A DNA stretch of 7,855 bases from Acidobacteriota bacterium (GCA_021780055.1 JAJXZM010000477.1:1-7855); one strand, 5' to 3'. Counted from the stretch's first letter, positions 1 through 7,356 are shown. Translations and numbers: made by a program. Notes: generated by a model from the sequence alone, not told the origin.

Positions 1-1
1 G

Positions 2-259
2 ATGGGCAGCGGATTCGAGCGTCCAGCTTTTCTTCGGGCACGGCTGGCAAAACCGGTGCGACACCCAGCGGGGTTAACCATCTTCACGCCAGCAAGGATC
101 GAATCTCGGGATGACGACCCGGTTGTCAGCGTCGTCGGCTGGCAAGGGTCGGGCGATCTCGTGGGAGTGGCGGAAGCTAATTGTTTCCTGGTCGTCCACG
201 CGGGACGGCCATCGCCCGCTGCGGGTGACTGGGTGGATGTGCTTCCCATTTCAAGTTAG
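2..259 (+). CDS. moeA: Molybdopterin molybdenumtransferase MoeA, C-terminal fragment
   Basis: Partial gene: only the last 85 residues are in the window and the reading frame is open to the left edge, so the Met at base 2 is internal. The segment matches the MoeA C-terminal beta-barrel domain (domain IV): an RHPAG-type strand, a stretch ending in PARIES, then GWQGSGDL and the closing AGRPSPAAGDWVDVLPI, equivalent to the usual GSG...L-x-x-ANGL...AG-x-x-V-x-V ending. MoeA inserts molybdate into adenylylated molybdopterin in the cytoplasm, the last common step of Moco synthesis. The stop is followed after 33 bp by moaC on the same strand, and a mogA-type gene follows further down, which supports the call. 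The catalytic domains lie outside the window and cannot be checked. Confidence 0.88.
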   Translation: MGSGFERPAFLRARLAKPVRHPAGLTIFTPARIESRDDDPVVSVVGWQGSGDLVGVAEANCFLVVHAGRPSPAAGDWVDVLPISS

Positions 260-292
260 GTTGTTGCCGCTCCGGGGGAAAAGGCAAAAGAA

Positions 293-787
<495 letters not shown>

Positions 788-833
788 CATCTGTTTAAGG
801 TATGGTTAACAGGCTGAGCGAAGGATTGACGTG

Positions 834-1565
834 ATGCCGGCGGAGTTCAAGATTCTGGTGGTTGATGATAACCCGACCATCCTGAAGCTTATCTGCCAGA
901 GTCTCGAAAAATGCGGGGAGGTTGTCACGGCCGCTGACGGCGCCGACGCTGTGCAAAAGGCCGCCGAGATCCAGCCCGACCTGATTATCTCCGATTACTC
1001 TATGCCGCAGATGAACGGACTTGAGCTGTTCGAAAAGCTGCGAGGCCAGGACGCCACCGCTCAAATACCCTTTGTATTCCTGGCGTCACAAAAAGAGATT
1101 GATGAGCGGCTTCGCGCCGTAGCAGAGGGCGTTGAAGATTATCTTGTCAAACCGTTCCTTGTACGGGAACTCTCCCGCCAGGTCCGGCACATCACCACGC
1201 GGCTGTACGGAATGAAAATGGAAAAACTTCAGATGCGTGGAGGAACAATCGCCGGGCTGCTGAATGAGATGAGCCTGATCGATTGGATGCAATCGCTTGA
1301 ACAAGGGCGAAAGACTTGCACCCTGATGCTCCGATCTGGAAAGGAAAAGTCCAAGCTCTATTTCAATCAGGGTCAGGTGACGCACGCACAGTGCGGTCCC
1401 CTTGAAGGTAACGAGGCTGTTTATAAAGTTCTGACGTGGGTCGACGGTGAATGGGAAGTGGACTTCACCCAGACCTCCAGCGAGCGCACCACAACGATGT
1501 CCACCCAGGGCCTGATAATGGAAGGACTTCGGCTTCTGGACGAAGCAAACCGTGATGTGGGCTAG
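834..1565 (+). CDS. Response regulator: receiver domain fused to DUF4388
   Basis: 243 residues from the ATG at 834. An adjacent GTG at 831 is in frame, but AAGGA at 821-825 is 8 nt from the ATG and only 5 from the GTG. Residues 6-120 form a CheY-like receiver: acidic pair Asp11-Asp12, phospho-acceptor Asp54 in IISDYSMP, and Lys106 in VKPF. At the conserved Thr/Ser switch position (CheY Thr87) the sequence reads FLAS, so Ala84 appears to replace it, with Ser85 next. Residues about 136-212 match DUF4388 (PATAN-like): GGTIAGLLNEMSLIDWMQ, QGRKTCTLMLRSG, LYFNQGQVTHAQ, GNEAVYKVL and GEWEVDF. There is no DNA-binding, GGDEF or kinase domain, so output is probably through protein contacts. DUF4388 proteins are common in Myxococcota, Acidobacteriota and Deinococcota. 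It lies between moaC and mogA with 46 and 37 bp gaps, so co-transcription with Moco genes is likely; a functional link to Moco is unproven. Confidence 0.9.
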   Translation: MPAEFKILVVDDNPTILKLICQSLEKCGEVVTAADGADAVQKAAEIQPDLIISDYSMPQMNGLELFEKLRGQDATAQIPFVFLASQKEIDERLRAVAEGVEDYLVKPFLVRELSRQVRHITTRLYGMKMEKLQMRGGTIAGLLNEMSLIDWMQSLEQGRKTCTLMLRSGKEKSKLYFNQGQVTHAQCGPLEGNEAVYKVLTWVDGEWEVDFTQTSSERTTTMSTQGLIMEGLRLLDEANRDVG

Positions 1566-1602
1566 CCGGACAATCATCCGAAGAATCTGATAATTCAAAC
1601 CT

Positions 1603-2088
1603 ATGCTTCGCGCGAAAATTCTGGTTTTAAGTGATTTGGCAACCCAGGGACAGCGTGAGGACCGCTCAGGCCCTGCTGTGCATAAAGTTCTGGAATCGTA
1701 TGGATGGCAAGTGACGGCGCTCGAACTGCTCCCCGACGAGTTCGATCAGATTCGCGACCGCCTGGAAACCTGGACGGATTCCGAGGATTGCGACGCGGTT
1801 TTTACCTCCGGAGGAACGGGCCTCAGCCCCCGCGACGTCACTCCCGAGGCCACCCGGTCCATAATCGAAAAAGAAGTCCCCGGTCTTGCCGAGTTAATGC
1901 GCGCCGAGGGGACAAAGAACACTCCGCTCGCTGCCCTGTCGCGGGGCGTTGTTGGAGTGCGAAAACGCAAGTTGATCGTGAACCTTCCGGGGAGTCCTCG
2001 AGGCGCCCGCGAGTCGCTCGAAAGCATCGTCAAGGTCCTCCCCCATGCCATTGACCAGATTCAGGGTCGCACCGGCCACTCTGAGTAA
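1603..2088 (+). CDS. mogA: MogA/MoaB-type molybdopterin adenylyltransferase
   Basis: Predicted to adenylylate molybdopterin with Mg-ATP, giving MPT-AMP for MoeA. The 161-residue product is one MoCF-biosynthesis domain. Motifs are ILVLSDLATQG-x-R-x-DRSG at the N-terminus, SGGTGLSPRDVTPEAT (69-84), AALSRGVVGVRKRKLIVNLPGSP (110-132) and the LPHAID helix (146-151). Asp64 and Asp78 sit where E. coli MogA has Asp49 and Asp82. The DVTPEAT and NLPGSP motifs resemble MogA more than E. coli MoaB, but many bacteria have a single protein of this size annotated either way, so the symbol is tentative. The ATG at 1603 has no clear Shine-Dalgarno sequence and follows the regulator by 37 bp, which fits translation within an operon. 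No terminator-like hairpin follows the stop; the next gene starts 84 bp on. Confidence 0.92.
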   Translation: MLRAKILVLSDLATQGQREDRSGPAVHKVLESYGWQVTALELLPDEFDQIRDRLETWTDSEDCDAVFTSGGTGLSPRDVTPEATRSIIEKEVPGLAELMRAEGTKNTPLAALSRGVVGVRKRKLIVNLPGSPRGARESLESIVKVLPHAIDQIQGRTGHSE

Positions 2089-2172
2089 CAAAGTGACTCC
2101 CGGACAACGCATCTACCCTCCGCACAAACTCAAGGTGTAAGATTGTGAAATCCAGTTTTGATCAGGAGAGCT

Positions 2173-4062
2173 ATGGAACCCCAGTTCGACATCAACGAAG
2201 CTGCAGCAGTGGTGGCCAGAATTGTTCAACTCAGCCGGGACCGCGCAATCGACACAAGATCCCGCGAGAAACTCGCGAAAGACATCGCTGGTCTCAGCCT
2301 CACGAACCTCAAACCCTACGCGGGTTCTCTTGCAAAGGATCCCGAGAACGGCGCGAATTGTTATCTGGCAGTGGATGTCGCGACGGATGGCAAAAACACC
2401 CCGCTGTTGATGCACGTGGGCATGGACTCCTCTTCAGCAAGTAATTTGCTGGCCGAACCCGTTCGCACGGAGCGCGTTCAGGTCGAGGGGAAAGAAATTC
2501 GTCTCAGCTTCATTCCTTTCGGCAGCTACGATCACGAAACCATCCGGAAGTTCGCCGAGCAGGTTGACCGGGCGTTTCTGCCCAGGCCACAACGCTCGCA
2601 GCCTGCCGTTGCGGCGGGCAACCGGCATCCGGAAATCAGCTTGCCCGCCGTCTTTGCCGCGTTCAGGACAATCCTGGAAAAGCTGCACGTCAACATGGCC
2701 TCCACGGTCCAGCTTTCAGCGACCCGCGAAATGACCACCGAGGACGCCATCGAGCAGCGCGACGGCGAGAACCCGGTGGCGACCGGGCACACGCGCGTTT
2801 CCATCCGGCACCTTTACCACGCGGGGCTGTGGGCCGCCATTCGCGGAGGCTGGCGCGAGGGTTATAACGCGGAGGCCGACCACTTCATCGTCTCCGGCAA
2901 CAACCCGGAGGAGATTGCCCAGTCAGTTGAAATGGTGAAGACCGCAATCTGCCACGCCGCCGGCTACACCAAATTCACCACAGATACTTCGCGGCTGTTC
3001 GAACTACAGGCTGACGAACGGCATCCGGATCCCTGGAGCGACTCCGTCGTTAATGAAAAATTCCAGCAGATTTTTAGTGCTGATGAGCAGAAATGGCTTC
3101 GCAGCGAATTCTCAAAGCCCTTCGATCTAGGAGGCAGGAACTATACATTCACTGATTCAGAAATCCTTCGCCTTGGCGTCAAGTTCGGCCAGAGTCTGAA
3201 GCTAAATGAAGAACTCTACGACTACATCATCAAAGCCAAGGCCGAGGCCAGCCTGGACACTGCGTTCGATTTCGAACCTTCTATCGACGAAGCAGAGACG
3301 CTGACTACTGTCAAGGAGCTCCTGTTTTACATGCACTGGCTGAAGGCACGCGGGAGGGCCGCTCAGCTTTGCCCGCCCAACCTGGGCTTCAAAAAGCGGC
3401 AGGCGTATCCCGTGGCAATGACCACTTCGCCGGCGGATGGCGTGGGACTGCTGGACTACTGCCATCACAAGATGTGGCCGGAGCTTCCGGGCCGCGTGGA
3501 AAAGGATTTCGGGGGAAAGCCGTTGGAAGAACTTGCGGCGCGTGTCGCGGAACTCGCCGACGTGGCCAGGAGTTTTAACACCACGCTCAGCATCCATTCC
3601 GGCAGCGGCAAGCAGCAGGAAGTCCTGGAGCGGATTGGAAAATCAACAGCAGGCCGTGTGAATTACAAGATCTCCGGCGAACTTCAGTTGCAGCTCTTCG
3701 ACGTGTTGCGGAGCCAGCCCGCAGGTTCCTACTGGCGAAAACTGTATGAGCGCATGGTGAAGCGGGCCAATGATTTTGCGGCCACCGGGGCCTTTGGCTA
3801 TGAAAGCGAACTGGCTGCAAAGTACGTTTCCATGGGCCTTGAATACGACCTCGGAGACGCCGCGCGCGGCCGCGTGGATGGCAATCTGTTCCTGGTATTC
3901 TGGCTGGGAAACCTGGTCGGAAGCCGCGACATCGATTCGCCCGACGGCGACCATCGCTTCTTCAAGGAAAAGATTGACGAGCTGCCGGAAGAACTGCTGG
4001 CTGAAATACGAAGGCGCAACAGCCGTTATGTCGTCTGGCTGGCTGAGCATCTGCAGGGTTAA
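2173..4062 (+). CDS. UxaE (tagaturonate epimerase) family protein, long divergent form
   Basis: 629 residues from the ATG at 2173, preceded by AGGAG at 2164-2168; an in-frame TTG at 2158 is less likely because it lies upstream of that site. Residues about 205-510 resemble UxaE, the metal-dependent epimerase that converts D-tagaturonate to D-fructuronate in Thermotoga and relatives. Matching segments are WREGYNAEADH (227-237), FDFEPSIDEAET (365-376) and LSIHSGSGK (472-480), corresponding to the family's acidic/His metal-site and SLHSGS segments. Where the Thermotoga protein, as I remember it, reads HVKTAG, this one has NYKISG (497-502), so one His is replaced. An N-terminal region of about 200 residues and a C-terminal tail of about 120 have no match I recognise, and the protein is well over 100 residues longer than the Thermotoga enzyme as I remember it. 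No signal peptide or membrane helix is seen, so it is cytoplasmic. The neighbouring uxuB and sugar-acid genes support a uronate role, but the exact substrate is unproven. It converges on larA with a 24 bp gap. Confidence 0.72.
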   Translation: MEPQFDINEAAAVVARIVQLSRDRAIDTRSREKLAKDIAGLSLTNLKPYAGSLAKDPENGANCYLAVDVATDGKNTPLLMHVGMDSSSASNLLAEPVRTERVQVEGKEIRLSFIPFGSYDHETIRKFAEQVDRAFLPRPQRSQPAVAAGNRHPEISLPAVFAAFRTILEKLHVNMASTVQLSATREMTTEDAIEQRDGENPVATGHTRVSIRHLYHAGLWAAIRGGWREGYNAEADHFIVSGNNPEEIAQSVEMVKTAICHAAGYTKFTTDTSRLFELQADERHPDPWSDSVVNEKFQQIFSADEQKWLRSEFSKPFDLGGRNYTFTDSEILRLGVKFGQSLKLNEELYDYIIKAKAEASLDTAFDFEPSIDEAETLTTVKELLFYMHWLKARGRAAQLCPPNLGFKKRQAYPVAMTTSPADGVGLLDYCHHKMWPELPGRVEKDFGGKPLEELAARVAELADVARSFNTTLSIHSGSGKQQEVLERIGKSTAGRVNYKISGELQLQLFDVLRSQPAGSYWRKLYERMVKRANDFAATGAFGYESELAAKYVSMGLEYDLGDAARGRVDGNLFLVFWLGNLVGSRDIDSPDGDHRFFKEKIDELPEELLAEIRRRNSRYVVWLAEHLQG

Positions 4063-4086
4063 AGTCGACGGCTATTGAGTTCGGCG

Positions 4087-5355
4087 CTAGGCGGCTTTTG
4101 ATACGCTTTCCTGCACGCGGTAGAGCATTTCGCCGGCGCGTGGGACCAACAGAATTCCTTCGTCTTCGCGGCCCTCCCATTCATCCGGTTTGACGCTTGC
4201 AGGATCAAGATACCCGAGATTGATGCGCCCGCATCTCTCTTTGGAGATGCCCGTCGCCAGCGTCACCTGAATGCGAGGGGTTTCTATGCCAGTAGCCGCG
4301 TCGTATGCACCCAGTCCCTTGACGTGAGTCGAGTGCGCCAGGACGCCGCCGGGATAACCCTTGAACTTGTCCCACTGCGCCACGAAATAATCCCGGCAGT
4401 GGTATCCGATTTCCTCGATGATCCTGCCGTGTGTGTAACTCACTTCGGTGATGTGCGGCGCGTAGATCACCACTTCGCCACCGTCGGCCACGGCGGGCTC
4501 CATCTTGTACATTCCTTTTGCCCCGGTCCACAGATCGTCATAGAGCGTCGGCATCACGGAAAGCACGCGTTTGTAAGGCTTTTTCACGTAGATGATGTGT
4601 TTCTTGGCGGAAAGGTCCGAAGCCGCTTTCCACGCCTCCTGCGCCGTGCCGAAATACAGGCCTTCAAAACCGGCATGGGTCACCACAAGCGCAAAGCATG
4701 CCACGGGCCGGTCGATAAAACTTGCGGCGCGGTCAATGATAGCTCGCACGGGCGTGTAGCCGGCGCCAATGATCTTGTAGTTCGTCATCAGCGCTCCAAC
4801 CCAGTGGGTCTGGTTGATGATCTCCGACCCGCCGATACCCGGGAAAAAGTATTTGTTGCCGCCGGAGAAACCAACGACTTCATGCGGAAAAACCGGACCG
4901 CAGATAATGATCTGATCATAATCCAGGATCATCTTGTTCAGCCGGACGGGAATGTCCCTGGCCAGCACGCCGCCTGTGATCTCGCCTATCTCCTGCGCCG
5001 GAATCACGCCGAGTGTCGTGAAATTCTCAGGGACCTCCCAATGGTGGTTGAAGATGTTGCTCTTCCCGACTTTCCCGTCAACCACCTGCCGGCCCACTAG
5101 TTTGCCCAGGTGCTCGTCGTCCATTATGGGATGCGTGCCAAGCGCTATCAGATAATCGAGGGCCGCCACGCGCCCTGAGAGTTCCTGCTCGAACAGATCG
5201 AACATCAGCGGCATGGGCATCGTGCGAGTGCCATCCGGGATGATGATTAGCACGCGCTTGCCGTCAACAGTCAGCGTGCCCAAACCATCGTGAACGGTCC
5301 GCCTGATTTCCTCGCTGGTCAGATGGCGGTCAGCAAATCCCTGTCCTATTACCAT
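4087..5355 (-). CDS. LarA-family nickel-pincer hydroxyacid racemase/epimerase
   Basis: 422 residues, full length for LarA (lactate racemase; DUF2088/Lar_N plus C-terminal domain). The pattern matches Lactiplantibacillus LarA: DGTRT (41-45) for the D-x-T-R motif, GTH (73-75; His75 for His108), then HEVVGFSGGNKYFFPGIGG (158-176). His158 and Lys168 match His174 and Lys184, the residue that carries the nickel-pincer nucleotide, and His184 matches His200. Spacing of 10 and 16 residues is identical to LarA. The family interconverts alpha-hydroxyacids by hydride transfer through the Ni-pincer cofactor, and members are known for lactate, malate, phenyllactate and D-gluconate. Next to uxuB and UxaE, a sugar-acid C2 epimerase (for example gluconate/mannonate) is more likely than lactate racemase. 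The start is secure: AAGGAGG at 5362-5368 with a 6 nt spacer. It lies 64 bp downstream of uxuB on the same strand. The cofactor genes larB, larC and larE are not in the window. Confidence 0.9.
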   Translation of the reverse strand: MVIGQGFADRHLTSEEIRRTVHDGLGTLTVDGKRVLIIIPDGTRTMPMPLMFDLFEQELSGRVAALDYLIALGTHPIMDDEHLGKLVGRQVVDGKVGKSNIFNHHWEVPENFTTLGVIPAQEIGEITGGVLARDIPVRLNKMILDYDQIIICGPVFPHEVVGFSGGNKYFFPGIGGSEIINQTHWVGALMTNYKIIGAGYTPVRAIIDRAASFIDRPVACFALVVTHAGFEGLYFGTAQEAWKAASDLSAKKHIIYVKKPYKRVLSVMPTLYDDLWTGAKGMYKMEPAVADGGEVVIYAPHITEVSYTHGRIIEEIGYHCRDYFVAQWDKFKGYPGGVLAHSTHVKGLGAYDAATGIETPRIQVTLATGISKERCGRINLGYLDPASVKPDEWEGREDEGILLVPRAGEMLYRVQESVSKAA

Positions 5356-5419
5356 TGCACGCCTCCTTCAAGAGCCTCGTTCAAGGGTGTCCCTAAGATT
5401 TCGTTGGTTACATCAGCCC

Positions 5420-6253
5420 CTAAACTCCACTATACGCCGAAAAACCTCCGTCGATCGGCACAATGACCCCCGTCACAAACGCTGATGCCGGTGAAAGCAG
5501 CCACAAAACGGCCCCGAACAGGTCCTCCGGATTGCCGAAGCGCGCCATCGGCGTGTGATCGATAATCGATTTGCCGCGGGCAGTCAACTCGCCTGTCTTT
5601 TCGTCAGTCAGCAGAAATCTGTTCTGCTGCGTCATGAAGAAACCGGGCGCGATCGCGTTCACTCGAATTCTTGTCGAATACAGTTGCGCCAAGTGCACCG
5701 CAAGCCACTGCGTAAAGTTGCTGACACCGGCCTTGGCGGCCGAATAGGCCGGGATGCGCGTCAGTGGACGAAAAGCGTTCATGGACGAAATGTTGAGGAT
5801 AGTCCCGTCGCCTTTCTCCGCCATGATCTTGCCGAAAATCTGTGAGGGAAGAACGGTCCCGATGATGTTGAGATCGAAAACCCAGCGCAATGCGTCGGCC
5901 GGGAGATTGAAAAAAGAAAGGTCGGCGCTGGTGGTTGCCTGAGGCTTGTTCCCTCCGGCTGCATTCACCAGGCAATCGACGGTGCCGAATTTCTCCAGGA
6001 CGGCCTGTGCTGCCTGGCGAAGGCTCTCTGTGTCCAGGACGTTGGTTTTCACCGTGATCGCCTGACTTGCGCGCGATTCCATCTTTTCCAGAATCCCCTT
6101 CGCCGGATCGAGATTCAGGTCGAGGATCGCCACATTGGCTCCGCATCCCACAAGCGCCTGGGCAATCTCTCCGCCAAGAATGCCGGCACCTCCCGTAACG
6201 ACGATTGTTCGTCCGGTAAAATCATACATTCGAGTCAAGTCTGCTAATTCCAT
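5420..6253 (-). CDS. uxuB: SDR-type D-mannonate oxidoreductase (fructuronate reductase)
   Basis: 277-residue classical short-chain dehydrogenase. Motifs: TGGAGILG (20-27) Rossmann loop, Asp45 ending beta 2 (NAD(H) preference), NAAGG (97-101), Asn129, Ser157, and Tyr170-x-x-x-Lys174. The run NISSMNAFRPLTRIPAYSAA (154-173), then SNFTQWLAVH, APGFF and the C-terminal PIDGGFSAYSGV, is characteristic of the Bacillus YjmF/UxuB-type SDR that interconverts D-fructuronate and D-mannonate. This enzyme is unrelated to the long-chain UxuB of E. coli. The start is the ATG at 6253: GGGAGGA at 6263-6269 lies 9 nt upstream, whereas the in-frame ATG at 6271 precedes that site and would make the Shine-Dalgarno coding. 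It is first gene of a minus-strand pair with the LarA homologue, and divergent from the second SDR. It supplies the firmest substrate anchor for the cluster: hexuronate catabolism. Confidence 0.9.
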   Translation of the reverse strand: MELADLTRMYDFTGRTIVVTGGAGILGGEIAQALVGCGANVAILDLNLDPAKGILEKMESRASQAITVKTNVLDTESLRQAAQAVLEKFGTVDCLVNAAGGNKPQATTSADLSFFNLPADALRWVFDLNIIGTVLPSQIFGKIMAEKGDGTILNISSMNAFRPLTRIPAYSAAKAGVSNFTQWLAVHLAQLYSTRIRVNAIAPGFFMTQQNRFLLTDEKTGELTARGKSIIDHTPMARFGNPEDLFGAVLWLLSPASAFVTGVIVPIDGGFSAYSGV

Positions 6254-6481
6254 TGCGGCATATCCTCCCATCAGGTTCCAAGCTGTTGAAATGAGGAGAT
6301 TCTGTTTTTACGCGGATTTATTTCAAGTCAGGTCCCGCCCCCGCCCAGCCTCTCCACGGGTGTGAGTAAAGGGAAGACTAACATCCCGGGCTGCAATCAG
6401 GCAAGAGATGGCCTCCCACTTATTGCCCAGTCTTTTCCCGTGATGGTAGCATGGCACTCGTATATCCTTCTTCCGAAAGGA
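6254..6481. promoter_or_regulatory. Divergent regulatory region between uxuB and second SDR
   Basis: This region must hold the promoters of both divergent units. On the minus strand TTGAAA (6321-6326) and CAGAAT (6299-6304) are spaced by 16 nt, a weak sigma-70-like pair that would give uxuB-larA a short leader. TTGAAAT (6286-6292) and ATTTCAA (6320-6326) form a 7-bp inverted repeat with centres 34 bp apart, the right arm overlapping that -35, so they could be operator half-sites. On + a candidate pair is TTGCCC (6423-6428) and TAGCAT (6447-6452). All are by eye and low scoring. Confidence 0.35.
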
Positions 6482-7267
6482 ATGGTCTTGTCCAATTACA
6501 AAGGGCTCAGCCTTGAAGGGAAACACGCGCTTGTATTTGGTGGGACCAGTGGACTCGGCAAAGCCATATCTATTGGCTTTGCGGAAGCCGGTGCCGACGT
6601 GGTCGCAGTGGGCCGCCGCGCAGAACAAGTCCAGCAAGCTGCGGAGGAAATCAGGACGGTCGGAAGCAGAACTCTGGAGATAACAGCCGATGTCACCGAC
6701 CGCGGCCAGATTCAGGCAGCGATTGACAGGATGCTCGATCAAATGGGCCGCATCGACATTCTGGTAAATTCGGCAGGCATCACAAAGCGAGTTCCGTCGC
6801 TTGAAGTCGAAGACAGCCTATGGACCCAGATCATGGAAATCAACCTGAAGGGCGTCTGGAACACCTGCCAGATGGTTGGCCGCGTGATGAAAGATCAGCA
6901 ATACGGGAGGATTATTAATATCGCCTCGATTGCTTCGTTTGTCAGCGCGCATGAGGTTGCTCCTTACGCGGCCAGCAAGGGCGGAGTGCTGCAGATCACG
7001 CGCTGCCTGGCGGCAGAATGGGCTAAATACGACATTACCGTCAATGCCATCGCTCCGGGAGTCTTTGAGACGGACCTGAACCAGAAAATCATCAATCAGC
7101 CTGAAAGGAAGGCCTCCATCTTCTCTCACACTCCGATGAAGCGGTTCGGACAGGTGGAGGAAATTAAAGGTGCGGCAATCTTTCTTGCCTCAGACAGCGC
7201 GAGCTTTGTGACCGGCGCAACAATCCCTGTCGATGGTGGATTTCTGGCCCAGGGCATCGGAGAATGA
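6482..7267 (+). CDS. SDR oxidoreductase, gluconate 5-dehydrogenase/KduD-like
   Basis: 261-residue classical SDR. Motifs: FGGTSGLG (19-26), where Phe-Gly replaces the usual Thr-Gly opening; GRR after beta 2 (44-46), pointing to NADP(H); NSAG (96-99); Asn121; Ser149; Tyr162-x-x-x-Lys166; APG (191-193); and C-terminal FVTGATIPVDGGF. The AEWAKYDITVNAIAPG and HTPMKRFG segments resemble gluconate 5-dehydrogenase (Gno) and 2-keto-3-deoxygluconate 5-dehydrogenase (KduD), but SDR substrate cannot be read from motifs. Context favours an aldonate or keto-aldonate. The start is uncertain by two codons: AAAGGA (6476-6481) abuts the ATG at 6482 and is 6 nt from an in-frame TTG at 6488, which may be the true start. 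The frame stays open upstream to a GTG at 6362, but those residues show no SDR features. It diverges from uxuB across about 230 bp. Confidence 0.87.
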   Translation: MVLSNYKGLSLEGKHALVFGGTSGLGKAISIGFAEAGADVVAVGRRAEQVQQAAEEIRTVGSRTLEITADVTDRGQIQAAIDRMLDQMGRIDILVNSAGITKRVPSLEVEDSLWTQIMEINLKGVWNTCQMVGRVMKDQQYGRIINIASIASFVSAHEVAPYAASKGGVLQITRCLAAEWAKYDITVNAIAPGVFETDLNQKIINQPERKASIFSHTPMKRFGQVEEIKGAAIFLASDSASFVTGATIPVDGGFLAQGIGE

Positions 7268-7335
7268 CCACGCTGTCGCGACCGGGGTGAACCGCCAGGC
7301 TCAGAACTGCCACCCAGGGCCAAACCGCTTTTTAT

Positions 7336-7356
7336 TCCTGCGCAGCGGGCGCAGGA
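7336..7356. other. Short GC-rich hairpin in 3' intergenic region
   Basis: TCCTGCGC (7336-7343) and GCGCAGGA (7349-7356) form a perfect 8-bp stem around the loop AGCGG. A T5 run (7329-7333) lies just before it rather than after it, so it is not a normal intrinsic terminator on either strand. It could stabilise the 3' end of the SDR transcript or be chance in GC-rich DNA. Confidence 0.45.

Noticed and set aside
1568..1581. Small inverted repeat CGGA-N6-TCCG between the regulator and mogA
   Set aside because: Only a 4-bp stem and no following T tract; too weak to call a terminator or attenuator.
1086..1598. 170-residue open frame on - opposite the response regulator
   Set aside because: Antisense to a clear receiver-DUF4388 coding frame, with no motif of its own.
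2089..2172. Possible promoter (TAAGAT at 2138-2143) ahead of the UxaE-like gene
   Set aside because: No acceptable -35 at the right distance; a separate promoter is plausible here but not supported by the sequence.
4324..5100. 258-residue open frame on + inside the larA region
   Set aside because: Exactly antisense to the conserved LarA homologue with no recognisable domain or ribosome site; a typical GC-rich shadow frame rich in His and Arg.
5604..6146. 180-residue open frame on - overlapping uxuB
   Set aside because: Different frame of the same strand as uxuB; composition dominated by Arg, Gly and Ser with no family signature, while the uxuB frame carries every SDR motif.
6254..6271. Alternative uxuB start at ATG 6271
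   Set aside because: It lies upstream of the strong GGGAGGA site (6263-6269), which is ideally spaced for the ATG at 6253.
6362..6481. Possible 40-residue N-terminal extension of the second SDR from GTG 6362
   Set aside because: The extension has no SDR features or signal peptide; SDRs of this type start a few residues before the LEGK segment, and AAAGGA lies at 6476-6481.
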